Assembly: GCA_964389805.1 (NCBI GenBank)
Contig: CAYMFU010000209.1
Location: 1-26,354, forward strand
Direction of reading: 5' to 3'
DNA from: JAGTVG01 sp964389805
GTDB lineage: Bacteria; Bacteroidota; Bacteroidia; Cytophagales; Cyclobacteriaceae
Length of the DNA: 26,354 nucleotides
The position numbers and the translations under genes are program-made. Position 1 is the first letter of the stretch; each line of letters starts with the position of its first letter. Below the pieces are notes generated by a model. That model was not told the origin of the DNA. It did not search any database and worked only from the letters and a program-made list of their open reading frames with translations. Positions 1 through 7,617 of the stretch are shown here, piece after piece.

Positions 1-326
1 GGAAGATTTCCTTGTAGTTTGAGTGCATTCCCTAATTCTAAATATCCTTTGAACTGGTCATCAATGTTTCCAAGGGATTCTGCTGCTTCAAGAAACACCT
101 GGCTGTAATACAGTTTTTTTTCAGGATCGGGGTGACGTTCACAGATGTCCCTCAGGATCTCCATACGATCTTCAGGATCATAATCCCCTGCTTCAAAAAT
201 CAGGATCAGACTATCAGCAATTATTTTATCCTGACCGTATGCATCCCGGGATAAAAGAAGGAAAAAAAGGCATACGAAAATTGCAGCCTTATTAAAGAAT
301 ATGGATCCACAGGGATTATGCATCAT
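1..326 (-). CDS. Exported TPR-type protein, N-terminal part only (runs off left edge)
   Basis: An open minus-strand frame begins at two adjacent ATG codons (321-326) and stays open to the window edge, giving 108 codons. The N-terminus has a hydrophobic stretch (AAIFVCLFFLLL) followed by a short polar region ending in YGQDK, which reads as a Sec signal peptide. The mature part is helical and acidic, with phrases such as EAGDYDPEDRMEILRDIC and GYLELGNALKLQGN that resemble helix pairs of tetratricopeptide repeats. In Bacteroidota such exported TPR N-termini often precede a transmembrane helix and a histidine kinase or adenylate cyclase; that continuation is not visible, so the output domain is inference. 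It lies 30 bp downstream of the lipoprotein gene 357-848 on the same strand and may be co-transcribed with it. No Shine-Dalgarno site is seen. Confidence 0.7.
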   Translation of the reverse strand, partial: MMHNPCGSIFFNKAAIFVCLFFLLLSRDAYGQDKIIADSLILIFEAGDYDPEDRMEILRDICERHPDPEKKLYYSQVFLEAAESLGNIDDQFKGYLELGNALKLQGNL

Positions 327-356
327 ATATTGACACCTTTATGGATACATTTTTTA

Positions 357-848
357 TCAGTGAACCAGTATTTTTGGATCTATTTTGAAGGTTTTTGGCG
401 GAACACCCTCCTTTTTCACTCTGAATTTGATTACATACTTATCCTTTTGATTAGGTTCTGCATTTTCATGGATTATTCCTACAACCTTTCCATTTATACC
501 TTTAAGAGGTCCTAAAACACTATCACCACTAAAATGCTTAATCTGTTCAATAATGACTGTATCTTCATAATGGTTTGAAGTTGATATGCCCATCCAGACT
601 ACAGTATCACCGGGTAACACACCAGTCGTATAATTTTCAATCGAATCATTAGGATAAGGATATTGGCAGGGAAAATTACAAAAATCTCTTCCCTTGCTAT
701 TCGGTTTTATTTTCTCAACATCAACTAGTAAAACAACATAGTGTTTCGTACCGGGAACCATATCCTTTTGGATGGGCTTGCAACTATTAATTGCGAATGC
801 AATGATTACAATAAAGAAAACAGAATAGAGTCTTAGAGAATTTTTCAT
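357..848 (-). CDS. Predicted lipoprotein of unknown function
   Basis: 163 residues. A basic start (MKNSLR) is followed by a hydrophobic segment and a lipobox-like INSC at residues 20-23, so a type II signal peptide with lipidation at Cys23 is likely. The mature part is probably beta-rich and contains GVLPGDTVVWMGIS around residues 97-110, then the segment VIGIIHEN-like GKVVGIIHENAE, and a basic tail. Two further cysteines (CNFPC) sit near residue 60 and could form a disulfide in the periplasm. I do not recognise the family; the GDTVVW segment vaguely recalls cupredoxin-like or Ig-like sandwiches, but no metal-ligand set is evident. The stop is 30 bp before the start of the exported TPR protein on the same strand, suggesting an operon of lipoprotein then TPR protein. 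Confidence 0.75.
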   Translation of the reverse strand: MKNSLRLYSVFFIVIIAFAINSCKPIQKDMVPGTKHYVVLLVDVEKIKPNSKGRDFCNFPCQYPYPNDSIENYTTGVLPGDTVVWMGISTSNHYEDTVIIEQIKHFSGDSVLGPLKGINGKVVGIIHENAEPNQKDKYVIKFRVKKEGVPPKTFKIDPKILVH

Positions 849-941
849 TGGTTTTATTTTATATTTATCGGGGATTTTTATGACTTATAAATTAATACCA
901 TTTTGTATGGTTTTGGCTGTATAAACGGATAATGCAAACTG

Positions 942-965
942 AAATCCCATCTTTGGGGATTTTTT
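942..965 (+). terminator. Orphan intrinsic-terminator-like hairpin
   Basis: A perfect 7-bp stem AAATCCC/GGGATTT with a 7-nt loop runs into a T tract at 960-965, the layout of a plus-strand Rho-independent terminator. No plus-strand gene precedes it: the neighbours are minus-strand genes. It could end an unannotated small RNA, be a relic of a lost gene, or be chance. The stem has only three G:C pairs, so it is weak. Confidence 0.4.
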
Positions 966-994
966 ATTAAATATAGAAACTTCTGTATAAAATC

Positions 995-1126
995 CTAATA
1001 TAACTCGGCAATTTCATAACAGAAACTTGCTGTCATTGAAGGATCATGACGCGCTGCACCTTCAACTACCTTATCCCGATAATCCGGTGAGCCAATGATA
1101 AGATCCTTTTCTGTCTCATGAAGATC
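995..1126 (-). pseudogene. argS: Fragment of arginyl-tRNA synthetase (C-terminal anticodon-binding domain)
   Basis: A minus-strand frame of 43 codons reads HETEKDLIIGSPDYRD, then KVVEGAARHDPSM, then ASFCYEIAELY before a TAG at 995-997. From memory of the family, bacterial ArgRS C-terminal (DALR) domains read like EKxLI...PxVVxEAAxxxxPsxIanYxYeLAkxyNqFY, and the order and spacing agree here. The usual continuation (NQFYH and the last 40 or so residues) is missing, and a TGA stands immediately upstream, so the catalytic domain and most of the protein are absent. There is no start codon. This reads as a decayed remnant of a former or duplicated argS; the functional copy must be elsewhere. A chance match over 43 residues is unlikely but cannot be excluded without an alignment. 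Confidence 0.55.
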
Positions 1127-1280
1127 TCATTCCGGATTGATATGAGAATTGGTAATTTAATTTTTAATTCCTTTGCTTTTCACAGGAATGAAGAGATCCT
1201 GCCAATAAATGTCACGTTAAAATAACCTCCGGTGACCTTATGAAATATTTACAGAGGTTTAAACCATCAGTAGATATATT

Positions 1281-1311
1281 AAAAAAAAGTGCAAGTTAAT
1301 TTAACCTGCAC
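1281..1311 (-). terminator. Intrinsic terminator downstream of the lipocalin-like lipoprotein gene
   Basis: Read on the minus strand, GTGCAGGTTAA pairs with TTAACTTGCAC with one mismatch and a very short loop. It is followed by eight T residues (complement of 1281-1288). It lies about 50 bp past the stop of the minus-strand gene 1360-1842 and is well placed to end its transcript. Confidence 0.7.
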
Positions 1312-1359
1312 CTTTCAAGTAAAGGGCCCATCAAGGTATGCGGTGGTTTAGGGGTGCAT

Positions 1360-1842
1360 CTATTGGGTTTTAAAATTGATCATATAATTCCCACTGCCGT
1401 CTTCCTCCGGGTACAATCTGTTCATATATGGTGTCAGATTTTTAATAGAAGCCGTCATAATTGAACCCTTTCTCTCCAGGATATCAACGGAAATAACTTC
1501 GTTTGTTTCAGGATTTGAAAAAATATTAAAATAATTACCCCCATTTTCCTGCCATCCTTGTACAGTGAACATATAATCACTTTTATTAATACAACAGTAT
1601 CCTCTATATTCATTTATGGTAATTGTGAATTCTGTGAAATGTTCAGATACATCCATAGATGCAGCTCCAATTTTGTATTCCACATTTGTGGCTGTCCAAT
1701 TGCCAATGATATCAGATATATCCACTGCATAGTAGGCCTGCGAATCTTGTGGACGAGGATTGACTGGTTCATACTGTTGACATGAGAACTGAAAAATGAC
1801 AAGAAAGGCCATTATCCAGGCTGGGTAGATTAACTTTTTCAT
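1360..1842 (-). CDS. Predicted lipoprotein with lipocalin-like domain
   Basis: 160 residues. The N-terminus MKKLIYPAWIMAFLVIFQFSC ends in a lipobox with Cys21, so the product is probably a lipid-anchored periplasmic or outer-membrane protein. The mature part begins with a Pro/Gln-rich linker, then DISDIIGNWTATNVEY around residues 42-57. This GxW opening, followed by alternating hydrophobic strands, is typical of the small lipocalin-like domains (DUF5004 type) of Bacteroidota lipoproteins. A CC pair near residue 83 is unusual for a periplasmic protein. Ligand and role are unknown. The gene has its own downstream terminator and a long upstream gap with a 16-bp palindrome, so it is probably transcribed alone. 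Confidence 0.75.
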   Translation of the reverse strand: MKKLIYPAWIMAFLVIFQFSCQQYEPVNPRPQDSQAYYAVDISDIIGNWTATNVEYKIGAASMDVSEHFTEFTITINEYRGYCCINKSDYMFTVQGWQENGGNYFNIFSNPETNEVISVDILERKGSIMTASIKNLTPYMNRLYPEEDGSGNYMINFKTQ

Positions 1843-1982
1843 GATTGTACTGTTTAAGTTTGGTTATTTTTAGTGATAACAGGTAATTAATTAAATAGCA
1901 TGCTGTATGTGCAATATATTCAAATAAACTTAATGCTTGATCTTTGAATTTTCTTACTATTATCTGAATGCAAAATTTTATA

Positions 1983-1998
1983 ATTCTTTTAAAAGAAT
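1983..1998. repeat. Perfect 16-bp palindrome, ATTCTTTTAAAAGAAT
   Basis: The 16 bases read identically on both strands. It lies 141 bp upstream of the minus-strand lipocalin-like gene and 104 bp downstream of the stop of the 58-codon gene at 2102-2278. It could be an operator for a dimeric regulator; A/T-rich composition makes a chance origin quite possible. Confidence 0.35.
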
Positions 1999-2101
1999 AT
2001 TTCTGAATGTCAATTTACGACTACAGAATTAATCCGGTAATTATATCTTTTAATGAATAATATTCAACAAGGTAACCCACGTGAAGACATATTCGTTCGA
2101 A

Positions 2102-2278
2102 TTAAGCAATTCCAATATTTTCAGGCTTGAAAAGCATATAATAACCACACTCAAGACAGTTGATAAATAAAATCAGTCGACCACGGTCAGGTTCCACAAT
2201 TTTCACAGCCGCTCTAGCATCTACTCTCAGCATACCCAAAGCATCCATTCCAAACTCAAACTTTTTAGCATCACTCAT
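2102..2278 (-). CDS. Small 58-residue protein with a CxxC motif, unknown function
   Basis: An ATG at 2276-2278 opens a 58-codon frame ending in TAA at 2102-2104. The composition looks coding: it starts MSDAKKFEFGMDALGM, has an acidic/basic middle (VKIVEPDRGR), a hydrophobic strand (LILFIN) leading into CLECGYYMLF, and ends KPENIGIA. The Cys-Leu-Glu-Cys pair at residues 41-44 could bind metal (with a partner molecule) or act in redox. There is no signal peptide, so the product is probably cytoplasmic, unlike its exported neighbours. No Shine-Dalgarno site is seen, as usual in this phylum. I do not recognise the family. It could also be the surviving end of a larger gene, but the start and stop are clean and no in-frame coding continues upstream. 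Confidence 0.55.
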   Translation of the reverse strand: MSDAKKFEFGMDALGMLRVDARAAVKIVEPDRGRLILFINCLECGYYMLFKPENIGIA

Positions 2279-2580
2279 GAGACATTAGTATTTTTTTTTA
2301 GAATTTTTCTTTTCTGAGATTAAATCGACTAATTTTAATTGTTGAATTCATGAAAACCTCCATTCCTAAAATAACTCTACCTATTTAACCTACTTTACAG
2401 ATTTAGTTTTATACAATAGCGTCCAAAAATATTGGATCGGTCTACAATAAACTGATAACTTGACGTAAATGAGGCTTTTGAGAACGGACAAGACGCTTTT
2501 ATGCCGTAGAAATCTTGAATAAATGTGAGTAATACTAATATCCCATACCTGGGTATTATGCATGATCAACCTAAGGTACT
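2279..2580. other. Intergenic stretch, nothing convincing
   Basis: An A/T-rich gap between the 58-residue gene and the 130-residue gene. A 57-codon minus-strand open frame starts at 2563, but its composition (almost no acidic residues, many Tyr/Leu/Ser) looks non-coding. No clear hairpin with a T tract was found. Confidence 0.5.
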
Positions 2581-2973
2581 TTATTCATTACGTCCCGGGA
2601 AACGCGTAATGATAGCTTTCGTACCATTGGCTACCAATCTATACTCAATGAAATCACCCTCGTCCTCACAGCCGAATTCAAACCATTTTGGAAACCTCCT
2701 AGGCTGGAATGGTACGGTATTTTCCGTACGTTCATCATTTTCATTTAGAATGCAGATTTCTCCTTCAATGATATCGGTTGAATCCGCTACAGCCTGAAAT
2801 GGTGAAAATGAAGCTTTTATGATTTTGTAATCAGGGGAATTGATATTTGATTCACCCCCTGATAGCACCTTGCCCCGATGGGTTTGAACTACTGATGGAG
2901 ATGAAATAAATCCTACAAAAATTCCAGCAACGATGAGTATTGCAATACCTGTGATGATGTTTTTTGTTTTCAT
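2581..2973 (-). CDS. Small exported or membrane-anchored protein, unknown function
   Basis: 130 residues. MKTKNIITGIAILIVAGIFVGFISS gives an N-terminal hydrophobic segment with a basic start, acting as a signal peptide or an uncleaved anchor; no lipobox cysteine is present. The mature region contains FQAVADSTDIIEGEICILNEND, a Pro/Arg-rich stretch (PFQPRRFPKWFEFGCED) and a strand-rich tail ending FPGRNE. Two cysteines (near residues 73 and 101) could form a disulfide. The family is not recognised. The gene is divergent from the large sensor gene at 3111, with 137 bp between the two start codons, and has a good candidate promoter in that gap. Shared control with the sensor gene is possible but unproven. 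Confidence 0.7.
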   Translation of the reverse strand: MKTKNIITGIAILIVAGIFVGFISSPSVVQTHRGKVLSGGESNINSPDYKIIKASFSPFQAVADSTDIIEGEICILNENDERTENTVPFQPRRFPKWFEFGCEDEGDFIEYRLVANGTKAIITRFPGRNE

Positions 2974-3017
2974 TTTATTTAGAGTTTAAATGGCAAAATA
3001 CAGAATTTTCTATAAAA

Positions 3018-3045
3018 CAAACTTATTTATCCAATAATTATCCAA
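3018..3045 (-). promoter_or_regulatory. Candidate Bacteroidota sigma-A promoter for the 130-residue gene
   Basis: On the minus strand, a -7 element TAAGTTTG (complement of 3018-3025) matches TAnnTTTG exactly. A -33 TTG (complement of 3043-3045) lies 17 nt upstream, inside the known spacing. The start codon at 2973 would give a leader of about 40 nt. Such matches also occur by chance in A/T-rich DNA. Confidence 0.5.
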
Positions 3046-3110
3046 TTGGGAATTGTATTATACTTATATTCTCATTTATTTTAAATTTAGATCATGAACA
3101 ATAACCCTGA

Positions 3111-6100
3111 ATGATAATAAAAACAATACGTCTTGTTTTCAGCTTAATATTCTTTTCGACCTGTCTATTCGCTCAGAATATTTTCATTAAAAATATAACA
3201 AAAAACGATTTTAGTGAATTAAAATCTACGGTTGGGCCCCAGAACTGGGATCTTGCCCAGGATACACTTGGCCGTATCTGGGTAGCTAATACCTCTGCTG
3301 TTTTATTATTCGATGGTGTTAACTGGTCGGCCGTTAAAGGAACTGAATACAAAGATATACGAAATTTTGTCGTGAGTAATGACAATATCATTTATGCCGG
3401 GGGGGCAAATGATATTGGATATTTTACTCAAAATGAACGCGGCCAGACAAAGTTTGCCTCTATAATGCATTTATTGGAAGAGGGGAATAAAAAGATAGGG
3501 ACAGTTCATTCAGTAGCTACCCAGAATGGAGCTGTATTCTTTAAAACAAGGGATTTTCTCCTTAAATATCAGCATGACTCTATTCAACAATGGAAATTTA
3601 AGTCAAAACAGAATTTATTGAGTGCTGTTCATAACGGGATCCTGTTTCAGAATGACCAATTCGATATACTGCAACTTAAAGAAGACAAGATCGATACCTT
3701 ATTTAAATTTGATGTTCGTAAAACGTTTAAAATTGTAAAGGTTTTTGATATCGGATCCCATGGTTATCTCATATTCAGTGAAAAATCGGGAATCTATTTG
3801 CTGTCTGACAATAAGCTCCGAAGATTGCGAACACAAATTGAAGATATCCTGGAAGATACTGAAGTTAAAGAGGTAAAAAAGTATGGGGATAACACCTATC
3901 TATTAGCAACAAAAGGTGCAGGTATTATTTTCCTTGACCAGGAGGGAACCCTGATCACTCAGATCAATATACGAAAAGGGCTGCAAAGCAATACCTGTTT
4001 CAACATGTATCCCGATGATCAGGGTGGTTGGTGGCTATGTCTTGATAATGGCATAAGCAGAATCGAATATCCATCAGCTTTAACCTGGTTCGATGTAACC
4101 AATGATCTTGAGGGTATTGTATTATCTACCATAAAAACTGAAAATTATCTTTATGTAGGGACTACCAATGGCCTTTATTATATTCAACCTGATAAAGAAG
4201 AAAAATTTAAACGCTTCGATGAAATAAGTGAAGTATGGAATATTAAATCCATTAATAACCAGGTATGGATTGCATCCACGGAGGGCATTTTTACTGCTAA
4301 TAAGACTATAGCCAAAAAAATCGCAGATGTAAAGGCCCGCACTATAGAGGCCAGCCATCATCCTAATCTTCTTTGGGTTGGACTTGAAAAAGGATTCGGA
4401 TGGCTTTTATTTTCAAGTAATAAATGGGTATGGCATAAGCCTTCAATGCCTTTGGATCACGAGATCCGTACCATCGCTCAGGAAAATGACTCCGTGTTGT
4501 GGGTTTCAGATGACAAACTTTCAAGACTGGTATTTAATAAGGAAAGAAATGAAATTAGCCGTTCAAAAACATTTGGTGAAACAGAAGGCATAACAGAAGA
4601 CCTGTGGATCATAGAATCATATTTTATCGATAAGAAACTAATATTGGGAACTCCTCTTGGATTATTCGATTTCGATGAAAGCCGTAATCTTTTTAAACCG
4701 GATAGCTCGTATGGAAAACTTTTTACAAAACAGGGGCGGGATGCATACGCATTGGCGAAAGATGGAAATGGGCATATCTGGCTGACTTCCAATCGAGCTG
4801 CTGGCCCATTAATTCAGCAGGAAGATAAGGCCTATCAATGGGATACCCTGGGTCTGACTAGATTAAAGAAAACGGATATATGGCGCATCGTACCTTATGA
4901 TAAGGGTATTGTCTGGTTCTGTACAACAGATGGATTGTATAAATATGATACTAAAGTTGAATCTCAATATGATAAGAATTACTGGACATTGATCAACCAG
5001 GTGGAGCTAAATGCTGATTCTATACTATTTTATAATTGCAGTATGTTAGGATCGCCTTCTGAAAAAACAATGCACCTCCCAGATCTGGACTACAATTTTA
5101 ACAGCATTAGATTTTCGTTTTCATCCACTTCCTATAACGTTGGCGAAAACATTCAATATTCTTACATTTTGGAAGGGTATGACGAGGAATGGTCGGACTG
5201 GGTCAATGAATCCATAAAAGAGTATACAGAATTACCACCAAAGACCTATCAGTTTAAAGTTAAATCACGAAATCTATATAGAATAGAAACTGAAGATGCT
5301 TCTTTTTCCTTCTCAATACTGCCACCCTGGTACAGAACCTGGTGGGCTTACGGATCCTATTCACTCATTTTTCTGGGGATGGTTTTCATAGTTGATCGAA
5401 TTCAAAGAAAAAGACTGTATTTAAGACAACAGGCGAAAATCCGTACCCAGGAAAAAGAATTGGAACGGGAACGGGAAATATCCAACAAATTACGACTGGT
5501 CGATAAACTCAAAGATGAATTTCTCGCCCATACTTCCCATGAATTAAGGACGCCCCTTAATGGAATTATCGGCATATCTGAATCGCTTCGTGATCAGATA
5601 AATAAAATGGATCAAAGTCTTGTCATGAAAAATCTTTCCATGGTGGTTTCCTCCGGTAAGCGACTGTCCAATATGGTTAACAGTATTTTAGATTATTCCA
5701 AACTAAAATCAAGGGACCTGGAATTAAAAATAAAAAACGTGGATCTGAATGCACTTGCTGAGGTAGTATTGACCATGAGCCATCCATTGATATCATCTGA
5801 AAAGGTGCAATTGATCAATGAAGTACCCGGGGATTTTCCATTGGTGGCTGCAGATGAGAATCGATTACAGCAAATCCTTTTTAACCTGGTCGGTAATGCC
5901 ATAAATTTTACCGAGGCAGGTTCCGTTTCGGTAAGTGCAGAAAAAAAGGAGAATATGGCTTTAATCTCAATCAAGGATACAGGAATAGGAGTCCCCGAGG
6001 ATAAAAAAGAACATATTTTTGAATCTTTTGAACAACTTGATCTTGATGTTGAACGGGAATTTATCGGTACCGGATTAGGACTGACCATCACGAAAAATCT

Positions 6101-7511
6101 GGTTGAATTACATGGTGGAGAAATCTGGATTGATTCCGAATTAACTAAAGGATCTACTTTTTATTTTACCATTCCAGTCACTAATTTGAAAGCTGATATC
6201 ATCATATCGGATTCATCTAAAAAAATGCCTGCTGAAGAATCTATGTTGAAATCAGACTCAAATGGAAAGGGTACATTTAAGATACTGATAGTCGATGATG
6301 AACCAGTAAACAGGCAGGTGCTGGTCAATCATTTGAGGGAAGAGCCCTATAATCTCCGGCTGGCAGCCAATGGGCGGGAAACCCTTGAATTGCTCGAAAA
6401 AGAACAATTTGACCTGATCCTGCTGGATGTAATGATGCCTGGCATGTCGGGTTATGATGTCTGTCTCGAGATAAGAAAAAAGCATACACTAAATGAACTT
6501 CCTGTCATATTCATAACGGCCAAGGATCAGATCAAGGATCTCGTGGAAGGATTGTCCTATGGAGGAAATGACTATATTACGAAGCCCTTTTCAAAACAGG
6601 AATTTCTGGCAAGGATCAGAACGCATCTGAAACTGGTCAAAATAAATGATTCTTATTCCAGGTTCATCCCTCATGAGTTTATCCAATCGCTGGGCAGGGA
6701 TAGTATCATGGACGTACATTTGGGAGACCAGATAGAAAAGGAAGTAACCATCCTTTTTATGGACATCAGGGATTATACGACCCTGGCTGAAAAAATGTCC
6801 CCCAGCGAGAATTTTGAGTTTCTGAATTCCTTTTTAAGTAGAATCGGTCCTATAATCAGAAATAATCATGGTTTCATCATGCATTATCTGGGGGATGGAT
6901 TAATGGCACTTTTCCCCGACGACGCCTTAAATGCGGTTATGGCTTCAGCAGAAATTCAAAAGGAACTGGCAGAATTTAATCTGGCGGATTCACAAAAGAA
7001 TATAGGGGCTGTCGAGGTAGGTATCGGCATGCATACAGGCAAATTAATTTTAGGGATTTTGGGTGATGATAAAAGAATGGACGCCAATGTTGTTTCTGAT
7101 GCAGTCAATACCGCATCGCGAATGGAAGGCCTGACAAAATATTATGGCGCCAGTTCAGTGATCAGTGAAGACACCTTATTACACATCAAAAATAAAGATG
7201 AGATAAACCACCGTTTCCAGGGCCTGGTCAGGGTGAAGGGGAAATCCAGGCCCTTGAAAATATATGAGTTATTGGATGGAGCAGATTCTGATACCAACCG
7301 GTTAAAAATTGAACTGAAGGAAATTTTTGAAAAAGGCCTTAAACATTATTTTGATCAGGAATTTGTAGAGGCTGCTTCTGTATTTAAAGAGATTTCTCTG
7401 AAAAATCCCAAAGATCTTGGAGCTGATAATTACCTGAGGATCTGTGCACGGCTAATGGTAGATGGCGTCGATGATTCCTGGGATGGCGCGGAATCTATTA
7501 CCATAAAATAA
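3111..7511 (+). CDS. Hybrid sensor histidine kinase fused to receiver and class III nucleotidyl cyclase
   Basis: 1466 residues. In order: signal peptide (1-22, ending LFAQ); two-component-regulator propeller repeats (about 30-640; e.g. TLGRIWVANTSAV, DDQGGWWLCLDNGISR, GNGHIWLTSN); Y_Y_Y domain (about 660-740); one transmembrane helix (about 745-765); coiled coil; HisKA with SHELRTPLNG and His810; HATPase with NLVGNAINF, DTGIGVP and GTGLGLT; receiver (from about 1057) with DDE, phospho-acceptor Asp1106 in LLDVMMPG, and TKPF; then a cyclase domain (about 1210-1400) and a helical TPR-like tail. Periplasmic sensing is therefore wired through phosphotransfer to cyclic-nucleotide synthesis, in place of the AraC output of classic HTCS proteins. 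Metal-binding Asp1218 and Asp1262 and catalytic Asn1333 and Arg1337 are present. The usual base-selecting Lys is His1258 and the Thr/Asp position is Asn1326, so substrate preference is uncertain. The start is supported by the signal peptide. Confidence 0.95.
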   Translation: MIIKTIRLVFSLIFFSTCLFAQNIFIKNITKNDFSELKSTVGPQNWDLAQDTLGRIWVANTSAVLLFDGVNWSAVKGTEYKDIRNFVVSNDNIIYAGGANDIGYFTQNERGQTKFASIMHLLEEGNKKIGTVHSVATQNGAVFFKTRDFLLKYQHDSIQQWKFKSKQNLLSAVHNGILFQNDQFDILQLKEDKIDTLFKFDVRKTFKIVKVFDIGSHGYLIFSEKSGIYLLSDNKLRRLRTQIEDILEDTEVKEVKKYGDNTYLLATKGAGIIFLDQEGTLITQINIRKGLQSNTCFNMYPDDQGGWWLCLDNGISRIEYPSALTWFDVTNDLEGIVLSTIKTENYLYVGTTNGLYYIQPDKEEKFKRFDEISEVWNIKSINNQVWIASTEGIFTANKTIAKKIADVKARTIEASHHPNLLWVGLEKGFGWLLFSSNKWVWHKPSMPLDHEIRTIAQENDSVLWVSDDKLSRLVFNKERNEISRSKTFGETEGITEDLWIIESYFIDKKLILGTPLGLFDFDESRNLFKPDSSYGKLFTKQGRDAYALAKDGNGHIWLTSNRAAGPLIQQEDKAYQWDTLGLTRLKKTDIWRIVPYDKGIVWFCTTDGLYKYDTKVESQYDKNYWTLINQVELNADSILFYNCSMLGSPSEKTMHLPDLDYNFNSIRFSFSSTSYNVGENIQYSYILEGYDEEWSDWVNESIKEYTELPPKTYQFKVKSRNLYRIETEDASFSFSILPPWYRTWWAYGSYSLIFLGMVFIVDRIQRKRLYLRQQAKIRTQEKELEREREISNKLRLVDKLKDEFLAHTSHELRTPLNGIIGISESLRDQINKMDQSLVMKNLSMVVSSGKRLSNMVNSILDYSKLKSRDLELKIKNVDLNALAEVVLTMSHPLISSEKVQLINEVPGDFPLVAADENRLQQILFNLVGNAINFTEAGSVSVSAEKKENMALISIKDTGIGVPEDKKEHIFESFEQLDLDVEREFIGTGLGLTITKNLVELHGGEIWIDSELTKGSTFYFTIPVTNLKADIIISDSSKKMPAEESMLKSDSNGKGTFKILIVDDEPVNRQVLVNHLREEPYNLRLAANGRETLELLEKEQFDLILLDVMMPGMSGYDVCLEIRKKHTLNELPVIFITAKDQIKDLVEGLSYGGNDYITKPFSKQEFLARIRTHLKLVKINDSYSRFIPHEFIQSLGRDSIMDVHLGDQIEKEVTILFMDIRDYTTLAEKMSPSENFEFLNSFLSRIGPIIRNNHGFIMHYLGDGLMALFPDDALNAVMASAEIQKELAEFNLADSQKNIGAVEVGIGMHTGKLILGILGDDKRMDANVVSDAVNTASRMEGLTKYYGASSVISEDTLLHIKNKDEINHRFQGLVRVKGKSRPLKIYELLDGADSDTNRLKIELKEIFEKGLKHYFDQEFVEAASVFKEISLKNPKDLGADNYLRICARLMVDGVDDSWDGAESITIK

Positions 7512-7617
7512 TCCCTTTACCTTATGTTCCCATCCATGTAAATACCAATCAGTTCTTATAATTTAAGGGTATATTTATATGCAAATTAATTCGCCCTTTC
7601 AATAAAATATTTTTTAA

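Noticed and set aside
1185..1245. Minus-strand 18-codon stretch reading DIYWQDLFIPVKSKGIKN before a stop
   Set aside because: It looks protein-like and may be the end of another lost gene, but it is too short and lacks any start.
2390..2563. 57-codon minus-strand ORF starting MHNTQVWDISITHIYS
   Set aside because: Hardly any acidic residues, many Tyr, Ser and Leu, no recognisable motif and no leader; it reads like translated A/T-rich non-coding DNA.
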